Below are positions 47,847 through 56,310 of a stretch of DNA of 64,000 nt, piece after piece. The translations under genes were made by a program, and so were the position numbers. The stretch's first letter is position 1, and every line of letters begins with the position of its first letter. Under the pieces are notes generated by a model. That model saw nothing but the letters and a program-made list of their open reading frames with translations, searched no databases and had not been told where the DNA came from. The stretch is from IMG/VR virus record IMGVR_UViG_3300042371_000472, positions 1 through 64,000 of that record; one strand, given 5' to 3'. The stretch is from a virus.

Positions 47847-50125
47847 TGGCCCGTATATCTTTTACACTAAAAAGTAATGTTGGTAGTGCGGCAAGCACTA
47901 CTGGTTCATTCCTTCAAGCCGCCTCAGTCAACTATGGGGCAGATAACCCATCAGCATTAAAGGCTGATGGTTATGTAACTACGCCAACAAGTGTCCCCGG
48001 CTCTTTGTCATTCCTATCAGCGTCACCAACTGATTACGATAAGGTTTACTTATCTTGGGGTATTACGACGGCGTTGGCTACAGAAGTAGTTTCAACACCT
48101 GCTATTACAACTTTAGAATTGCGCTACTCCTTAATTGGTCCACCGCAAACTCTTGCTGAGGGCATAGAGTTTGCACAACCTATTACAGCAGATAACAGTT
48201 CCTCTTCATTTACACATGTTGATTTGCCTAGCGGAAAATGGATTTATTACACGCTGTTTGCTAAGTACGAATCAACTGATACCAGATCATGGTATGAACG
48301 AGTTGTCTCAACTGAGGTACTTGTACCTCAGGATTATGGTTACTCTAATAATCTATTCCGACGCATACCTTTACATTACCGAATCCAAGATGAGCAAATT
48401 GGCTTAACTAATTTACTAATTCCCAAAAATGATCCTAATTATGACAAGATAGCAAGTCTACCTGAGTCTCTTAAAATAGCAGGACCACTACAACGGATGC
48501 TTGATGTATTTGGTTGGGAAATCAATGTCATCAAAACAATCATTGATTATGTGATGAAACAAAAAGACCCATTTGTTGCTAACAGTGAGATGATTGAAAA
48601 ACTGGCTGTAGAGGTTGGACTTCCTTTGTCTGTCGTTGACTTAGGCACTGCAAAACTGCGTGAGTTAATCGCTAACTTTACATATCTAACGCAAAACGAA
48701 GGATTGCTGACTGGTGTAGAGGAGTACATTACGGCTATTACTGGGTGCCATACCGAGATTAATAATGCCCAGCCTGACCTATTAACTAGTACTCATCATG
48801 CTATGACCTCGGCGTCAGTTACCACATCTGCATCAGTTGCACCAGCAACCAACCAATGGCTTTTGGAAAGTTCAGCGCACACAATGACAGCCGCTAGTGC
48901 CTACACATATTCCGATATGTTCACAACACCAAAGGCTTTGGCGATTACTCACTCAAGTGGAGCCAGTGTTCAAATGGCTTGCTTGAAAGCAAAAGTACAA
49001 AATGTAAGCCAAGCAAGTCGTTTATACATGGACTTTGGCGCTACATACAACGGTTCAGGAGCAAGTGTTATTGGGTGTTGGCTGGGTGCATCAGTACTAC
49101 CAGCGGCGTCAGTTTCTTACGCACCAGTTACTGGCGCTTCCACATCTCTTATTAACTTTATTACAACTACTACTAATAGTAGTACTAGCGTCTTTGAATG
49201 GCCCGTAGACTTTGGTGTATGTGGTGATGGGTCGTTAAGCACAACAGATATGTACTTGCATATTTGGATTGCCTCCCAATCCTCTAACACAGGGTCTTTA
49301 TATCTTATTCCTAATAGAGTAACAACTTTAAATAGGTATCCGTATTACATAGATGTTTATTCGCGCAGGCTAAACCTCGTGCGCGATCCACAATTTACGA
49401 TTACTCCAAGTACGGCACTACAGGCAACCAGCGCTTCTGCTTATTGGCGAGTCGCAACTACCTCGGGGTCAGTGTCATCCGTTATTGCGAACAAGGTGTT
49501 TACTGCAACACCGAGTACCTCAGCCTCAGTAACGCTATCTACAGATGTAAATAATGGTGGCACTATGCAATACACACCAATTAGCACTGACACTGATTAC
49601 TTTTTGTCCATTGATGACTACAATGACAATATTGTTCAGGTAAGTGTAAAGAACTTAGATGGCTCAATTACCATAGCCTCAGCCACGACACCATACATAC
49701 AAGACACTATTTCAGGTATAGCAAAACGCAAGTACTGGAAATTGGAGTTTGTTGACAATTACCCGTGGTACCCGCGTAACTCATACTTATACCATCTAGA
49801 GATTACTGCCACGGCTACTGCGACAAGTCCATTAAAGGTAAGTCGCCCATTGTTTGAACCATCAGCACCTAATGCATACTTTGATGGTAACAGTGATAAT
49901 GGTGGTTGGCTTGGTGGCTCAGAAACGCCTGGTGCGGCTGATTACCGCTGGGGACAGAGTACGGCTCACACAAAGTTCTCGTACTACACCGCTGACTACC
50001 GACGAGTAGTTGAGGCAACTAAGAGAATGATTGAATACATGGTTCCTGTAACTGAAACAACCTATGCTCTTGCTAACCTGAGATTCAACCGAATCCCGGG
50101 TTACACAGGAGCAACAGTATTGTGA
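47846..50125 (+). CDS. Baseplate/tail protein I-like, long form
   Basis: This 759-residue protein follows gp25 and baseplate J, as tail protein I does. An N-terminal beta domain (about 1-165) precedes a helical section YSNNLFRRIPLHYRIQDEQIGLTNLL (about 167-192). KIAGPLQRMLDVFGWEINVIKTIIDYV (about 210-236), ANSEMIEKLAVEVGLPL and LTGVEEYITAITGC follow; these match the tail-protein-I core in pattern. The last 450 residues are beta- and Ser/Thr-rich and probably carry fibres. Much longer than the usual 200-residue protein I. Confidence 0.7.
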   Translation: MARISFTLKSNVGSAASTTGSFLQAASVNYGADNPSALKADGYVTTPTSVPGSLSFLSASPTDYDKVYLSWGITTALATEVVSTPAITTLELRYSLIGPPQTLAEGIEFAQPITADNSSSSFTHVDLPSGKWIYYTLFAKYESTDTRSWYERVVSTEVLVPQDYGYSNNLFRRIPLHYRIQDEQIGLTNLLIPKNDPNYDKIASLPESLKIAGPLQRMLDVFGWEINVIKTIIDYVMKQKDPFVANSEMIEKLAVEVGLPLSVVDLGTAKLRELIANFTYLTQNEGLLTGVEEYITAITGCHTEINNAQPDLLTSTHHAMTSASVTTSASVAPATNQWLLESSAHTMTAASAYTYSDMFTTPKALAITHSSGASVQMACLKAKVQNVSQASRLYMDFGATYNGSGASVIGCWLGASVLPAASVSYAPVTGASTSLINFITTTTNSSTSVFEWPVDFGVCGDGSLSTTDMYLHIWIASQSSNTGSLYLIPNRVTTLNRYPYYIDVYSRRLNLVRDPQFTITPSTALQATSASAYWRVATTSGSVSSVIANKVFTATPSTSASVTLSTDVNNGGTMQYTPISTDTDYFLSIDDYNDNIVQVSVKNLDGSITIASATTPYIQDTISGIAKRKYWKLEFVDNYPWYPRNSYLYHLEITATATATSPLKVSRPLFEPSAPNAYFDGNSDNGGWLGGSETPGAADYRWGQSTAHTKFSYYTADYRRVVEATKRMIEYMVPVTETTYALANLRFNRIPGYTGATVL

Positions 50126-50376
50126 CATTACTAATAGGCGGCTTAGCCGTTTATAAAATTATTCATATCATTACAAGTGCCTTGCCAAAGAAATTGAATG
50201 GCTGGGTCATTGTTTTGTCTGGGGCAATTCTGGGGATCATTATTTCTGTCTTCATATCTTCAGAGAATGTTGTGTTTAGTGGGTTGGCTATGGCTACAAT
50301 TGCCAGTGCCACTCACTCGGTGTTGCGATTGATCACTCTCGTAGGTGACTCATCAATACGCCAGTCCTTCCAATAG
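50122..50376 (+). CDS. Small membrane protein, holin-like
   Basis: This 84-residue protein starts at GTG in a GTGA overlap. It has hydrophobic segments at about 2-20, 28-45 and 48-65. The basic loop 'PKKLNG' lies between the first two. Three helices and small size fit a class I holin. It ends the tail operon. The ribosome site is not clear. Confidence 0.6.
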   Translation: MTLLIGGLAVYKIIHIITSALPKKLNGWVIVLSGAILGIIISVFISSENVVFSGLAMATIASATHSVLRLITLVGDSSIRQSFQ

Positions 50377-50385
50377 GAGAACAAC

Positions 50386-51213
50386 ATGCCCACCAAGAAA
50401 GTTATTGGTGTTATCGGAAAAGGTAACGCCAGCCTCAACATCATTGAAGACTCATTGTCCGAACTGGTCAATGACAGTATCTTTGTCTTGCCGTGGTACG
50501 GCGGTAAGCCTGACGAAAGTCTTGACCGCGTCTACACCGCAATCATTGACTTCGGTCATGAGTACATCATGGTCGGTAACCGTATTCCGCGCTCAGTCTT
50601 AAAAGATGCCAAGGATTGGGAAGATACTGAGGATGCAAACTCCGCAGTACTCAATTATGTACAACGATTAGCGGGTGAGAAGTCATTGCTCGTTTTGTGG
50701 GATGACGCTCCTGAAACTGAAGACACATTGCTGAAGGCTCATGCCAGCGGTATCCGTTTGCTTGACCTCACAAATGCACTTGCGCCAATTGATGTCGTTG
50801 ATGTGCGGGAAGTTGAAGAAATCACTGAAGTGCCCGCAGTTAAAACGGACCGAGAAGAAGCACTTGAGAAAGTCCTTAATGGAATTAAGGAGAAACAAAT
50901 TGCTGAGGAATCTAAACCCGAGGCATTTACTGAAGAAGAATTGCGTATGCAACCAATTGCATCACTGCGCCGTCAGGCTAAATTGCTTGGTATTGAAATT
51001 GAGAAAACTACGACCAAGGAACAACTCATTGGCATCCTGCTGAATGGCCTTGATGACATTGGGTTGGTTGAACCTGAGATCGTTAATGAAGCGACCGCTA
51101 CCTCGGTAACTCTCCACCGCGCCGATGGCTCATCAGTTACCTACATGTTTGCCAGTGACAAGATTGAGCATGTGGAAAGTTTGCTGAGCGCAATACAACT
51201 CTTGGCAATGTAG
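50386..51213 (+). CDS. SAP-like domain protein, unknown
   Basis: This 275-residue protein has an alpha/beta N-terminal half (about 1-130): VIGVIGKGNASLNIIEDSL, LVLWDDAPETEDTLLKAHASGIRLLDL. Its order of strands and acidic ends resembles a Rossmann-like nucleotide fold without a P-loop. A charged helix (about 145-180) and an SAP/HeH-like segment (about 185-215, MQPIASLRRQAKLLGIEIEKTTTKEQLIGIL) follow. SAP-like domains bind DNA. A GGAG site precedes the ATG. It is the last plus-strand gene before the convergent terminator. Role is unknown. Confidence 0.6.
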   Translation: MPTKKVIGVIGKGNASLNIIEDSLSELVNDSIFVLPWYGGKPDESLDRVYTAIIDFGHEYIMVGNRIPRSVLKDAKDWEDTEDANSAVLNYVQRLAGEKSLLVLWDDAPETEDTLLKAHASGIRLLDLTNALAPIDVVDVREVEEITEVPAVKTDREEALEKVLNGIKEKQIAEESKPEAFTEEELRMQPIASLRRQAKLLGIEIEKTTTKEQLIGILLNGLDDIGLVEPEIVNEATATSVTLHRADGSSVTYMFASDKIEHVESLLSAIQLLAM

Positions 51214-51245
51214 TCACATTCATTTCAAAATGTAGCCACAATAAG

Positions 51246-51273
51246 AAACACCCCCTTTTGGGGGGTGTTTTTG
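51246..51273. terminator. Bidirectional terminator
   Basis: AAACACCCCC (51246-51255) and GGGGGTGTTT (51261-51270) form a perfect 10-bp stem around TTTTG, followed by T residues on the plus strand and preceded by A residues, so it can act on both strands. It sits between the convergent units ending at 51213 (plus) and 51278 (minus). Confidence 0.85.
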
Positions 51274-51277
51274 TTAT

Positions 51278-51391
51278 TCACTTCTTTTTAGCAGGAGACT
51301 TTTTGGCTGGTGCTTTCTTTGCTTTTGCTGGACCTTTTCCATATCCAGGGTCCTTCTTATCTTTGAGACCACATCCACATGCTGTACACAT
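51278..51391 (-). CDS. Small Cys- and Lys-rich protein
   Basis: This 37-residue protein starts MCTACGCGLKDK, with a CxxCxC cluster, and continues into a Lys/Ala/Pro-rich tail like those of histone H1-type or phage DNA-binding proteins. GGGAGG lies ahead of the ATG, inside the upstream gene's end. It is the last gene of a five-gene minus-strand operon and stops next to the terminator. A metal- and DNA-binding role is possible. Confidence 0.6.
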   Translation of the reverse strand: MCTACGCGLKDKKDPGYGKGPAKAKKAPAKKSPAKKK

Positions 51392-51392
51392 A

Positions 51393-51560
51393 TTACTTTC
51401 CTCCCTTCTTAGACGCTTTCATATTGTCAATAAGGTTAGGGTAAGGACGACCTGCGGCTTTAGCAGAGGCTTTTGCCTTAGCCTTTTGTTCAGGGGTTAG
51501 TTTTTTATCTGACTTAGTTGGGTCTTTAGTTTCCCAAACTTTCTTTTTCTTCTCAGCCAT
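51393..51560 (-). CDS. Small basic conserved phage protein
   Basis: This 55-residue protein is highly basic. It starts MAEKKKKVWETKDPTKSDKKLTPEQKA, then AAGRPYPNLIDNMKAS, then a Lys-rich end. The pattern 'KDPxKxxKxLTPEQKAxAKxxAxxAGRPYPNLxDNM' is one I have seen in aquatic phages. It is probably DNA- or RNA-binding or packaged in the virion. The start has AAGAAGTAATC just upstream. It lies 2 bases after the preceding stop. Confidence 0.65.
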   Translation of the reverse strand: MAEKKKKVWETKDPTKSDKKLTPEQKAKAKASAKAAGRPYPNLIDNMKASKKGGK

Positions 51561-51562
51561 GA

Positions 51563-51826
51563 TTACTTCTTTCCTCGGTTACGGGCGCGATTCTTAGATG
51601 GGTCTTCCTTAACTAATTTGCCATCTTTGGTATGGGACAGATCATCTCCACCCTTACCCATGATTCCACGCTTACGACGCTCTTCTGAGAGTTCGCGGCG
51701 CTTCTCTTTCTGTTCGGGCTTAGCGTTAAATTTCTTATCTGTTTCAGCCTTCTTCTCCCGAGCCTCAGGATGATCTCGGTAATACTTTGCTGTTCTCTTT
51801 GGGTTTTCTGTTTTACGGGGAGCCAT
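51563..51826 (-). CDS. Basic conserved phage protein
   Basis: This 87-residue highly basic protein starts MAPRKTENPKRTAKYYRDHPEAREKK. It continues with KKFNAKPEQKEKRRELSEERRKRGIMGKGGDDLSH and ends DPSKNRARNRGKK. Similar proteins are frequent in aquatic phages; the pattern recalls parts of HNH-like or virion-packaged DNA-binding proteins. The start is placed at the TAATG overlap with the upstream stop, with AAGGTGA 8 bases before it. Earlier Met codons in the upstream gene are less likely. Confidence 0.65.
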   Translation of the reverse strand: MAPRKTENPKRTAKYYRDHPEAREKKAETDKKFNAKPEQKEKRRELSEERRKRGIMGKGGDDLSHTKDGKLVKEDPSKNRARNRGKK

Positions 51827-52116
51827 TACCATTTCACCTTGTCGGCCCAATAAGCCGCGCTCATCTTACCCCTAGCAATATTCTTACCGTGGCGAGCCTT
51901 AAACGATGCGCGCTTATCCTTCATGCGCTCAGACTCTCCTTCTTTGGGTTTTCCTGCTGTCTCAGCGCCCTGTTCACCAAACCTAATCAACTTGACGGTC
52001 TCTCCTTGTTTTGCAAGGACCGCATGTGATTTGGTGGGATGATCAGGTGTCGCCTTCGGCTTGTTATAACCCGAGAAGGTTTCTCCACTGCGTGTGTATT
52101 TATTCTTTTCAACCAT
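51826..52116 (-). CDS. Basic conserved phage protein (SAYWADKVKW type)
   Basis: This 96-residue protein reads YTRSGETFSGYNKPKATPDHPTKSHAVLAKQGE (about 7-39), KLIRFGEQG (about 42-50), SFKARHGKNIARGKMSAAYWADKVKW (about 71-96). It is a recurring small protein of T4-like and other aquatic phages, where it is often annotated as virion-associated or unknown. The C-terminal 'FKxRHxKNIxxGKMSAAYWAxKVKW' is the signature. It lies 10 bases downstream of dps in the same operon. Confidence 0.75.
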   Translation of the reverse strand: MVEKNKYTRSGETFSGYNKPKATPDHPTKSHAVLAKQGETVKLIRFGEQGAETAGKPKEGESERMKDKRASFKARHGKNIARGKMSAAYWADKVKW

Positions 52117-52126
52117 GATGGTTACC

Positions 52127-52570
52127 TCACTTAACCGATGCTCGTAGTTGCCATGACCATTTCATTTGACTGTCAACCCTCTCGGATAAGAAGTTTGCAA
52201 TACCCTGCTGGTCGGCTTTGTTTGCTTCTTTGAATGAGGCATTTAACTGAGCGATCAGTGCCTCGTTAGCCTTCAACAATGCCGTTGACATTGCCTTAGG
52301 ATTCGGACTTACTTCTTTGAATTCAAGTGTCCGAAGATCAATAAACTTCTGAAGATTGAACGGCGCATAATCATCCAGTTTGCGGATGTTCTCAGCGACT
52401 GGGTCAATCATCGTGTAGGCATCTTCATAGATGTCTGAGAAGAGAGCGTGGTACTGACTAAAGTCAGCACCCTCAACATTCCAGTGGAATCCGTGCGCCA
52501 TGAAGTAAAAGGTGACGATGTCGGATAGCAGAGTTTTGAGGGATTTGGTAAGGGCTGGGGCTGTCGCCAT
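52127..52570 (-). CDS. dps: Dps-like ferritin
   Basis: This 147-residue protein is a Dps-type mini-ferritin, which stores iron and shields DNA from oxidants in host cells. FHWNVEGADFSQYHALF holds H29 and H41, and DPVAENI holds D56 and E60. Their spacing (12, 15, 4) equals that of Dps ferroxidase ligands, so the iron site looks complete. AAGGAG precedes the ATG. It heads the minus-strand operon. Dps genes are known but uncommon in phages; this one may come from the host. It may bind phage DNA or protect it against Fenton damage. Confidence 0.85.
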   Translation of the reverse strand: MATAPALTKSLKTLLSDIVTFYFMAHGFHWNVEGADFSQYHALFSDIYEDAYTMIDPVAENIRKLDDYAPFNLQKFIDLRTLEFKEVSPNPKAMSTALLKANEALIAQLNASFKEANKADQQGIANFLSERVDSQMKWSWQLRASVK

Positions 52571-52779
52571 GTGTGGACTCCTTGTATGGAATGGGGCGCT
52601 TATAGCATAACTCTACACTATAGCGCCCCATCCATAACCACCACGCCGGTGATAGGGCAGACCGGCGATCCCGAGGAGAACCACCAACTCGGTGTCTAAA
52701 TCATACAGAAAGAAATCAGTGTACGCAACACTTGTTTGGCGTTTCTTGTGTATGCTTTCCGACACCACAAGGAGCCACC
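52571..52779. promoter_or_regulatory. Structured divergent regulatory region
   Basis: This 209-bp gap separates dps (minus) from the initiator gene (plus). Hairpin 1 pairs ATGGGGCGCTTATAG (52591-52605) with CTATAGCGCCCCAT (52618-52631), with a single bulge. Hairpin 2 pairs CGCCGGT (52644-52650) with ACCGGCG (52661-52667). Hairpin 3 pairs CCGAG (52671-52675) with CTCGG (52688-52692). A small AGTGT/ACACT dyad lies at 52718-52732. Minus-strand promoter-like TATGCT/TATAAG boxes lie within hairpin 1, and plus-strand TATGCT is at 52751-52756. Hairpins 1-3 may form a structured RNA or operator. Confidence 0.55.
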
Positions 52780-54030
52780 ATGTCTAGAAAATTCAACGGA
52801 CCATTTGCGGCGGTCCCAATATGGGCGATTGACTTGATCACTAAAAAGGGCACCCCAACACACTCGCACATCCTCATGTGCATCATAAGGTTGACCCCAT
52901 TTGAGGGTGCACCGATCATGACTACTGACGACATTTCCAACCTCTCAGGGGTGTCACCGTCTACAGTTAAGCGTTCAATTAAATGGTTAGAATTGCACAA
53001 AGTTGTGACATCAACTGTGCTTTCAGCCAACCGCGGGAAGAGCATTGTCGTCAATTACCGCAGACCCAAAGGGGGGTTCACCAGTGACCTAGCACTGCGT
53101 AAAGGTGGGGTCACCAGTGACCTACCTACCCCCAAAGGGGGGGTCACCCATGACCTACCAGGGGGGTCACCCATGACACCCCCCCGAGGCTCTGAGCAGG
53201 GGGAACGCGTCTCTATAGATAGTACTCTAGAAATAGTACATAGGAAAATGTCTAACGACATTTTCCTATGTGGGCTTCGCCCGAAAAAACAACAAGGAGA
53301 ATCCATGCCTACCTTTGGCGCTGACCCTGATGACGACCGACCGTGGGATGAAAACATCCTGCTTAAGAAGAATGCAAATGAAGTAACAGAAGTTTTAAAC
53401 CATTTCAACCTAACCGCTAGAAAGGTTGGGGGAACCCCGACGACAGTCGCTGACACACCAGCGTTTCGCTCACAGGTCAAGCGTCTGATTAAGGCTGGGG
53501 TCAAGCCCCAAGAGTTGCAGAAGATGACCGATGAGTTCTTCACCCTGTCTCGGAATGTGGAGTCCCCCACCCCATGGAGAACTTTCTGTTCCCGCGAGGT
53601 CCAAGAATCCATGATGTCCAAAATGGCTGGGGTCTCACAGAAATCCCCAATGCTCGGTTGGGTCTCCGACGACTTTGAACATGGGGCTGACCTCCCGTGG
53701 GATGAAGCCATGAACGAAAAAATGAAGAGAGTCATTTGGAGGCGCGGGATGGATGTTGCCTACAGGTACCCCGAATTGCTGGTGGGTATCGCTGAAGTAA
53801 CCTTTGAGGACATCTCAGTTTTTGATACTATGATCCAGTCGGCATCGTTCCTGATCACAAATTGCACGACAATGCTTGACAACGATCTCGCTCCTGTGCG
53901 TAGTATCTTGACAGACGCAGGAATTGCCATCCCTGAAGATATTCTTGCCCGTAAGAACTTGCGTGAGTTAGCACCATCTCTCAAGCAAGCCGTAGTTAAT
54001 TACCAACTCACAAGGAGAACCACAACATGA
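52780..54030 (+). CDS. Replication initiator-like HTH protein
   Basis: This 416-residue protein has an N-terminal winged-HTH-like domain: IWAIDLITKKGTPTHSHILMCIIRLT (about 14-39), MTTDDISNLSGVSPSTVKRSIKWLE (about 47-71). A low-complexity section at about 96-135 repeats KGG(F/V)TSDL and is encoded by the iteron-like DNA. The C-terminal part (about 180-416) is helical. The arrangement is typical of phage O/DnaA-like replication proteins. The start is the ATG with AAGGAG five bases ahead; an upstream TTG (52732) is rejected. It overlaps the helicase loader gene. Confidence 0.75.
   Translation: MSRKFNGPFAAVPIWAIDLITKKGTPTHSHILMCIIRLTPFEGAPIMTTDDISNLSGVSPSTVKRSIKWLELHKVVTSTVLSANRGKSIVVNYRRPKGGFTSDLALRKGGVTSDLPTPKGGVTHDLPGGSPMTPPRGSEQGERVSIDSTLEIVHRKMSNDIFLCGLRPKKQQGESMPTFGADPDDDRPWDENILLKKNANEVTEVLNHFNLTARKVGGTPTTVADTPAFRSQVKRLIKAGVKPQELQKMTDEFFTLSRNVESPTPWRTFCSREVQESMMSKMAGVSQKSPMLGWVSDDFEHGADLPWDEAMNEKMKRVIWRRGMDVAYRYPELLVGIAEVTFEDISVFDTMIQSASFLITNCTTMLDNDLAPVRSILTDAGIAIPEDILARKNLRELAPSLKQAVVNYQLTRRTTT
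53071..53180 (+). repeat. Iteron-like repeats inside the initiator gene
   Basis: Four copies of a 15-bp unit, (G/T)TCACC(A/C)(G/A)TGACC(T/A)A-like, start at 53077, 53110, 53143 and 53166. The offsets are 33, 33 and 23 bases. Each has near-dyad GGTCACC...GTGACC (GGTCACCAGTGACC is a perfect palindrome) and is preceded by a G-run. They encode the repeated KGGVTSDL of the protein. As in lambda O, this could be the replication origin bound by the encoded initiator. Confidence 0.75.
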
Positions 54031-54620
54031 TCTCAGCACCGCCGACCGACTGGAAATCTGCACGATGGTGGCAGAACCGACCGCTAGAGGAACGCCTTGA
54101 GTGGGCAAATTTCCCACCACGATGGAAGGGTGCTGAATACGATTCGTCGCTGGTATCAGACAAGACTTACCACGCCATTGCCAAGTTCATCAATGGTGAG
54201 TCCACTGGCTTGTTTCTGCATGGGCCAAGCGGTTCAGGAAAGACACCCATTGCTGTCGCCATCCTGAAAGACATCCTCAGAACTAAGCCCATGTCAGGTC
54301 GGTTTATCACTGCCGAGCGTTATGTGGACATGCTCAAAGACCAGTTTGATCATGACAACGAACTTCCCGAGATGTACTCCATGCCACACATCGTCAAGTA
54401 CCTCAAGGGTGTTTTTGACATCGTTGTGCTTGATGCAGTTGGAGAAGAACGATCAACTGAATTCTCACAACATGAGGTCGGCAGTTTGTTACGCCGACGC
54501 AATGAAGACCTTCGTAAAACAATTATCACAACAAACCTGTCACCAACTGAATTCATTCGGCGGTACGGAGAGCGTGTTGCGACAGTTCTTGAGGACATGA
54601 CGATCAGCACGGTGTCCTGA
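54027..54620 (+). CDS. DnaC-like helicase loader (AAA+)
   Basis: This 197-residue AAA+ ATPase has Walker A GPSGSGKT (66-73) and Walker B-like DIVVLDAVGEE (131-141, D136 in the place of the usual DDIG/DELG). A sensor region TIITTNLSP (about 164-172) and TFIxRYGERV (arginine finger zone) follow. It is the DnaC/IstB type that loads the replicative helicase. It lies next to initiator and helicase genes, with an ATGA overlap on each side. The Walker B motif has Ala-Val in place of a second acidic residue, a mild oddity. Confidence 0.85.
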   Translation: MISAPPTDWKSARWWQNRPLEERLEWANFPPRWKGAEYDSSLVSDKTYHAIAKFINGESTGLFLHGPSGSGKTPIAVAILKDILRTKPMSGRFITAERYVDMLKDQFDHDNELPEMYSMPHIVKYLKGVFDIVVLDAVGEERSTEFSQHEVGSLLRRRNEDLRKTIITTNLSPTEFIRRYGERVATVLEDMTISTVS

Positions 54621-55054
54621 TGCAGGGCAATGATCTAGCCCCATACGCACCGATACAGCAAGCAGTTTTGTTTGAGGGAGTCTTAGCAAGTTATCCAAAA
54701 GGTACAAAGTCAGTCCGCAATTGGTTTGCATCAAAAGCCAAAGACATGCCGACTTTGGTTAACACCATGAAACCAAATGAACTACCGCTGAAGTCACTCA
54801 ATGACTCAATCAACCGACGCGGTATCGGTACATTGGTTTACACATTCATGCCAGTTGAGGCAGTGCCCGAAATTGAACACTGGTTAATACGCAAGGGAGT
54901 TTCTACTTCGGTAGAGGCTTACCCTGATGTTGAAACATTGGCAGAAGACCTACGCTTCAACAGAAGTATTCATGTTATTTATGTTGCCACCCAAGAACAG
55001 CAAGCAATCATTGGGATACGCGCTACAGTGCTTGGTTCCGAAAGAGCGTGGTAA
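54620..55054 (+). CDS. Unknown replication-region protein
   Basis: This 144-residue protein is not recognised. It has two halves: a helical start (about 8-60) and a beta/alpha half with LVYTFMPVEAVPEIEHWLIRKGVS (about 73-96) and IHVIYVATQEQQAIIGIRATV (about 115-135). The position between helicase loader and helicase suggests a replisome accessory. It overlaps the preceding stop (TGATG). Confidence 0.55.
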   Translation: MQGNDLAPYAPIQQAVLFEGVLASYPKGTKSVRNWFASKAKDMPTLVNTMKPNELPLKSLNDSINRRGIGTLVYTFMPVEAVPEIEHWLIRKGVSTSVEAYPDVETLAEDLRFNRSIHVIYVATQEQQAIIGIRATVLGSERAW

Positions 55055-55056
55055 TC

Positions 55057-56310
55057 ATGTCGTCACCCGAACATCTTCTAGTTTCAAAGATCATCCAAAC
55101 TGCTGACATTGCGACGCCGTTAAAATCCGGGGTTAAGGAAGAACATTTCTCAGACACATGGCAAGGTGTGTGGCACTGGCTTACAGGTTTTTACCGCGAG
55201 CACAATGCCGTACCGACAGCGCGTGTATTCAAGTCACAGTACGCCGACATCCAGTTGTACGATGCCGAGGCTGAAACATTCTCACGACTCATTGAGGAAA
55301 TCTTTCAGGCACATACCCAGCACCGTTTGATTGAGGTCATTTCAACAACAATGCCGTTGTTGAATGTTGGTCGTACCAAAGATGCCCTAGACACACTGAC
55401 GGTCGGTATCCAAACAGCCGCAGTTGAAGTGTCCCGTATGCGGGACATTGACATCATTCAAAACTGGGAAACGCGCGTTATGCGCTACGAAGAAATGCGT
55501 AGCACACCAAACTCCCTACGCGGTATCCCGACAGGATTCTTTGGCTTAGACAGGATTACCTCAGGTCTCAGACCGCAACAGTTTGTTGTGTTCGTAGGTG
55601 AGCCTAAGCGTGGTAAGTCTTTGTTTGCTCTTATCATTGCAAACTCCTGCCACATCCACGGAAAGATTCCTATGTTCGTTTCTTTTGAAATGAGCATTGA
55701 GGAACAAGAAGCGCGTTACGACGCCATCATCTCTAAGACCCCGTTCAACAAGATTCTGCGTGGTGAACTAGACAACAAAGAAATGGAACGCATTCGTCGC
55801 GCCCTCATGCAACGCAAGAACATGCAACCGTTTATTTTCAGCGAGGACACCTCATCACTTACGACCATCTCAGCCCTGACAGGCAAGGTCAAGGAGTACG
55901 CACCCGATCTGCTAATCGTTGACGGCGTGTACCTCATGGATGACGAGGAAGGTGAAGCCAAGGGAAGCCCTCAGGCACTTACCAACATCACCCGTGGTCT
56001 AAAGCGCATGTCTCAAAAACTTGACATTCCTGTTGTAGCAACGACGCAGGCTCTTGGTTGGAAACTTGGCAACAAGAAGACGCGAGCAATTACTACCGAC
56101 GCAATTGGTTACTCATCCTCGTTCGTGCAAGACGCAGACCTAGTGCTCGGCGTTGAGCGCAACCCCGACTTAGACGACCAAGCAATCATCCGAGTAGTCG
56201 CGGCTCGTTCAGCACCGACAGGTGAAGTACACATTAAGTGGGACTGGGAAAACATGGACTTCTCGGAGGTGACTGCGGATGGCTACGGTGTCGGAGACGC
56301 ATTTGACTGA
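55057..56310 (+). CDS. DnaB-like replicative helicase
   Basis: This 417-residue hexameric helicase unwinds DNA at the fork. RecA-fold motifs are Walker A VGEPKRGKS (about 181-189), a catalytic Glu in VSFEMSIEEQ (about 209-218), Walker B LLIVDGVYLM (about 287-296) and VVATTQAL (about 325-332). An N-terminal helical domain (about 1-120) binds primase in relatives. The start chosen is ATG 55057, 2 bases after the previous TAA, with AAAGAG upstream; a GTG at 55048 is less likely. It overlaps the primase gene by 32 bases. Confidence 0.88.
   Translation: MSSPEHLLVSKIIQTADIATPLKSGVKEEHFSDTWQGVWHWLTGFYREHNAVPTARVFKSQYADIQLYDAEAETFSRLIEEIFQAHTQHRLIEVISTTMPLLNVGRTKDALDTLTVGIQTAAVEVSRMRDIDIIQNWETRVMRYEEMRSTPNSLRGIPTGFFGLDRITSGLRPQQFVVFVGEPKRGKSLFALIIANSCHIHGKIPMFVSFEMSIEEQEARYDAIISKTPFNKILRGELDNKEMERIRRALMQRKNMQPFIFSEDTSSLTTISALTGKVKEYAPDLLIVDGVYLMDDEEGEAKGSPQALTNITRGLKRMSQKLDIPVVATTQALGWKLGNKKTRAITTDAIGYSSSFVQDADLVLGVERNPDLDDQAIIRVVAARSAPTGEVHIKWDWENMDFSEVTADGYGVGDAFD

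Noticed and set aside
53055-53735. 226-residue minus-strand frame opposite the initiator gene
   Set aside because: No ribosome site and it runs through the iterons; the plus-strand HTH domain and SD are clear.
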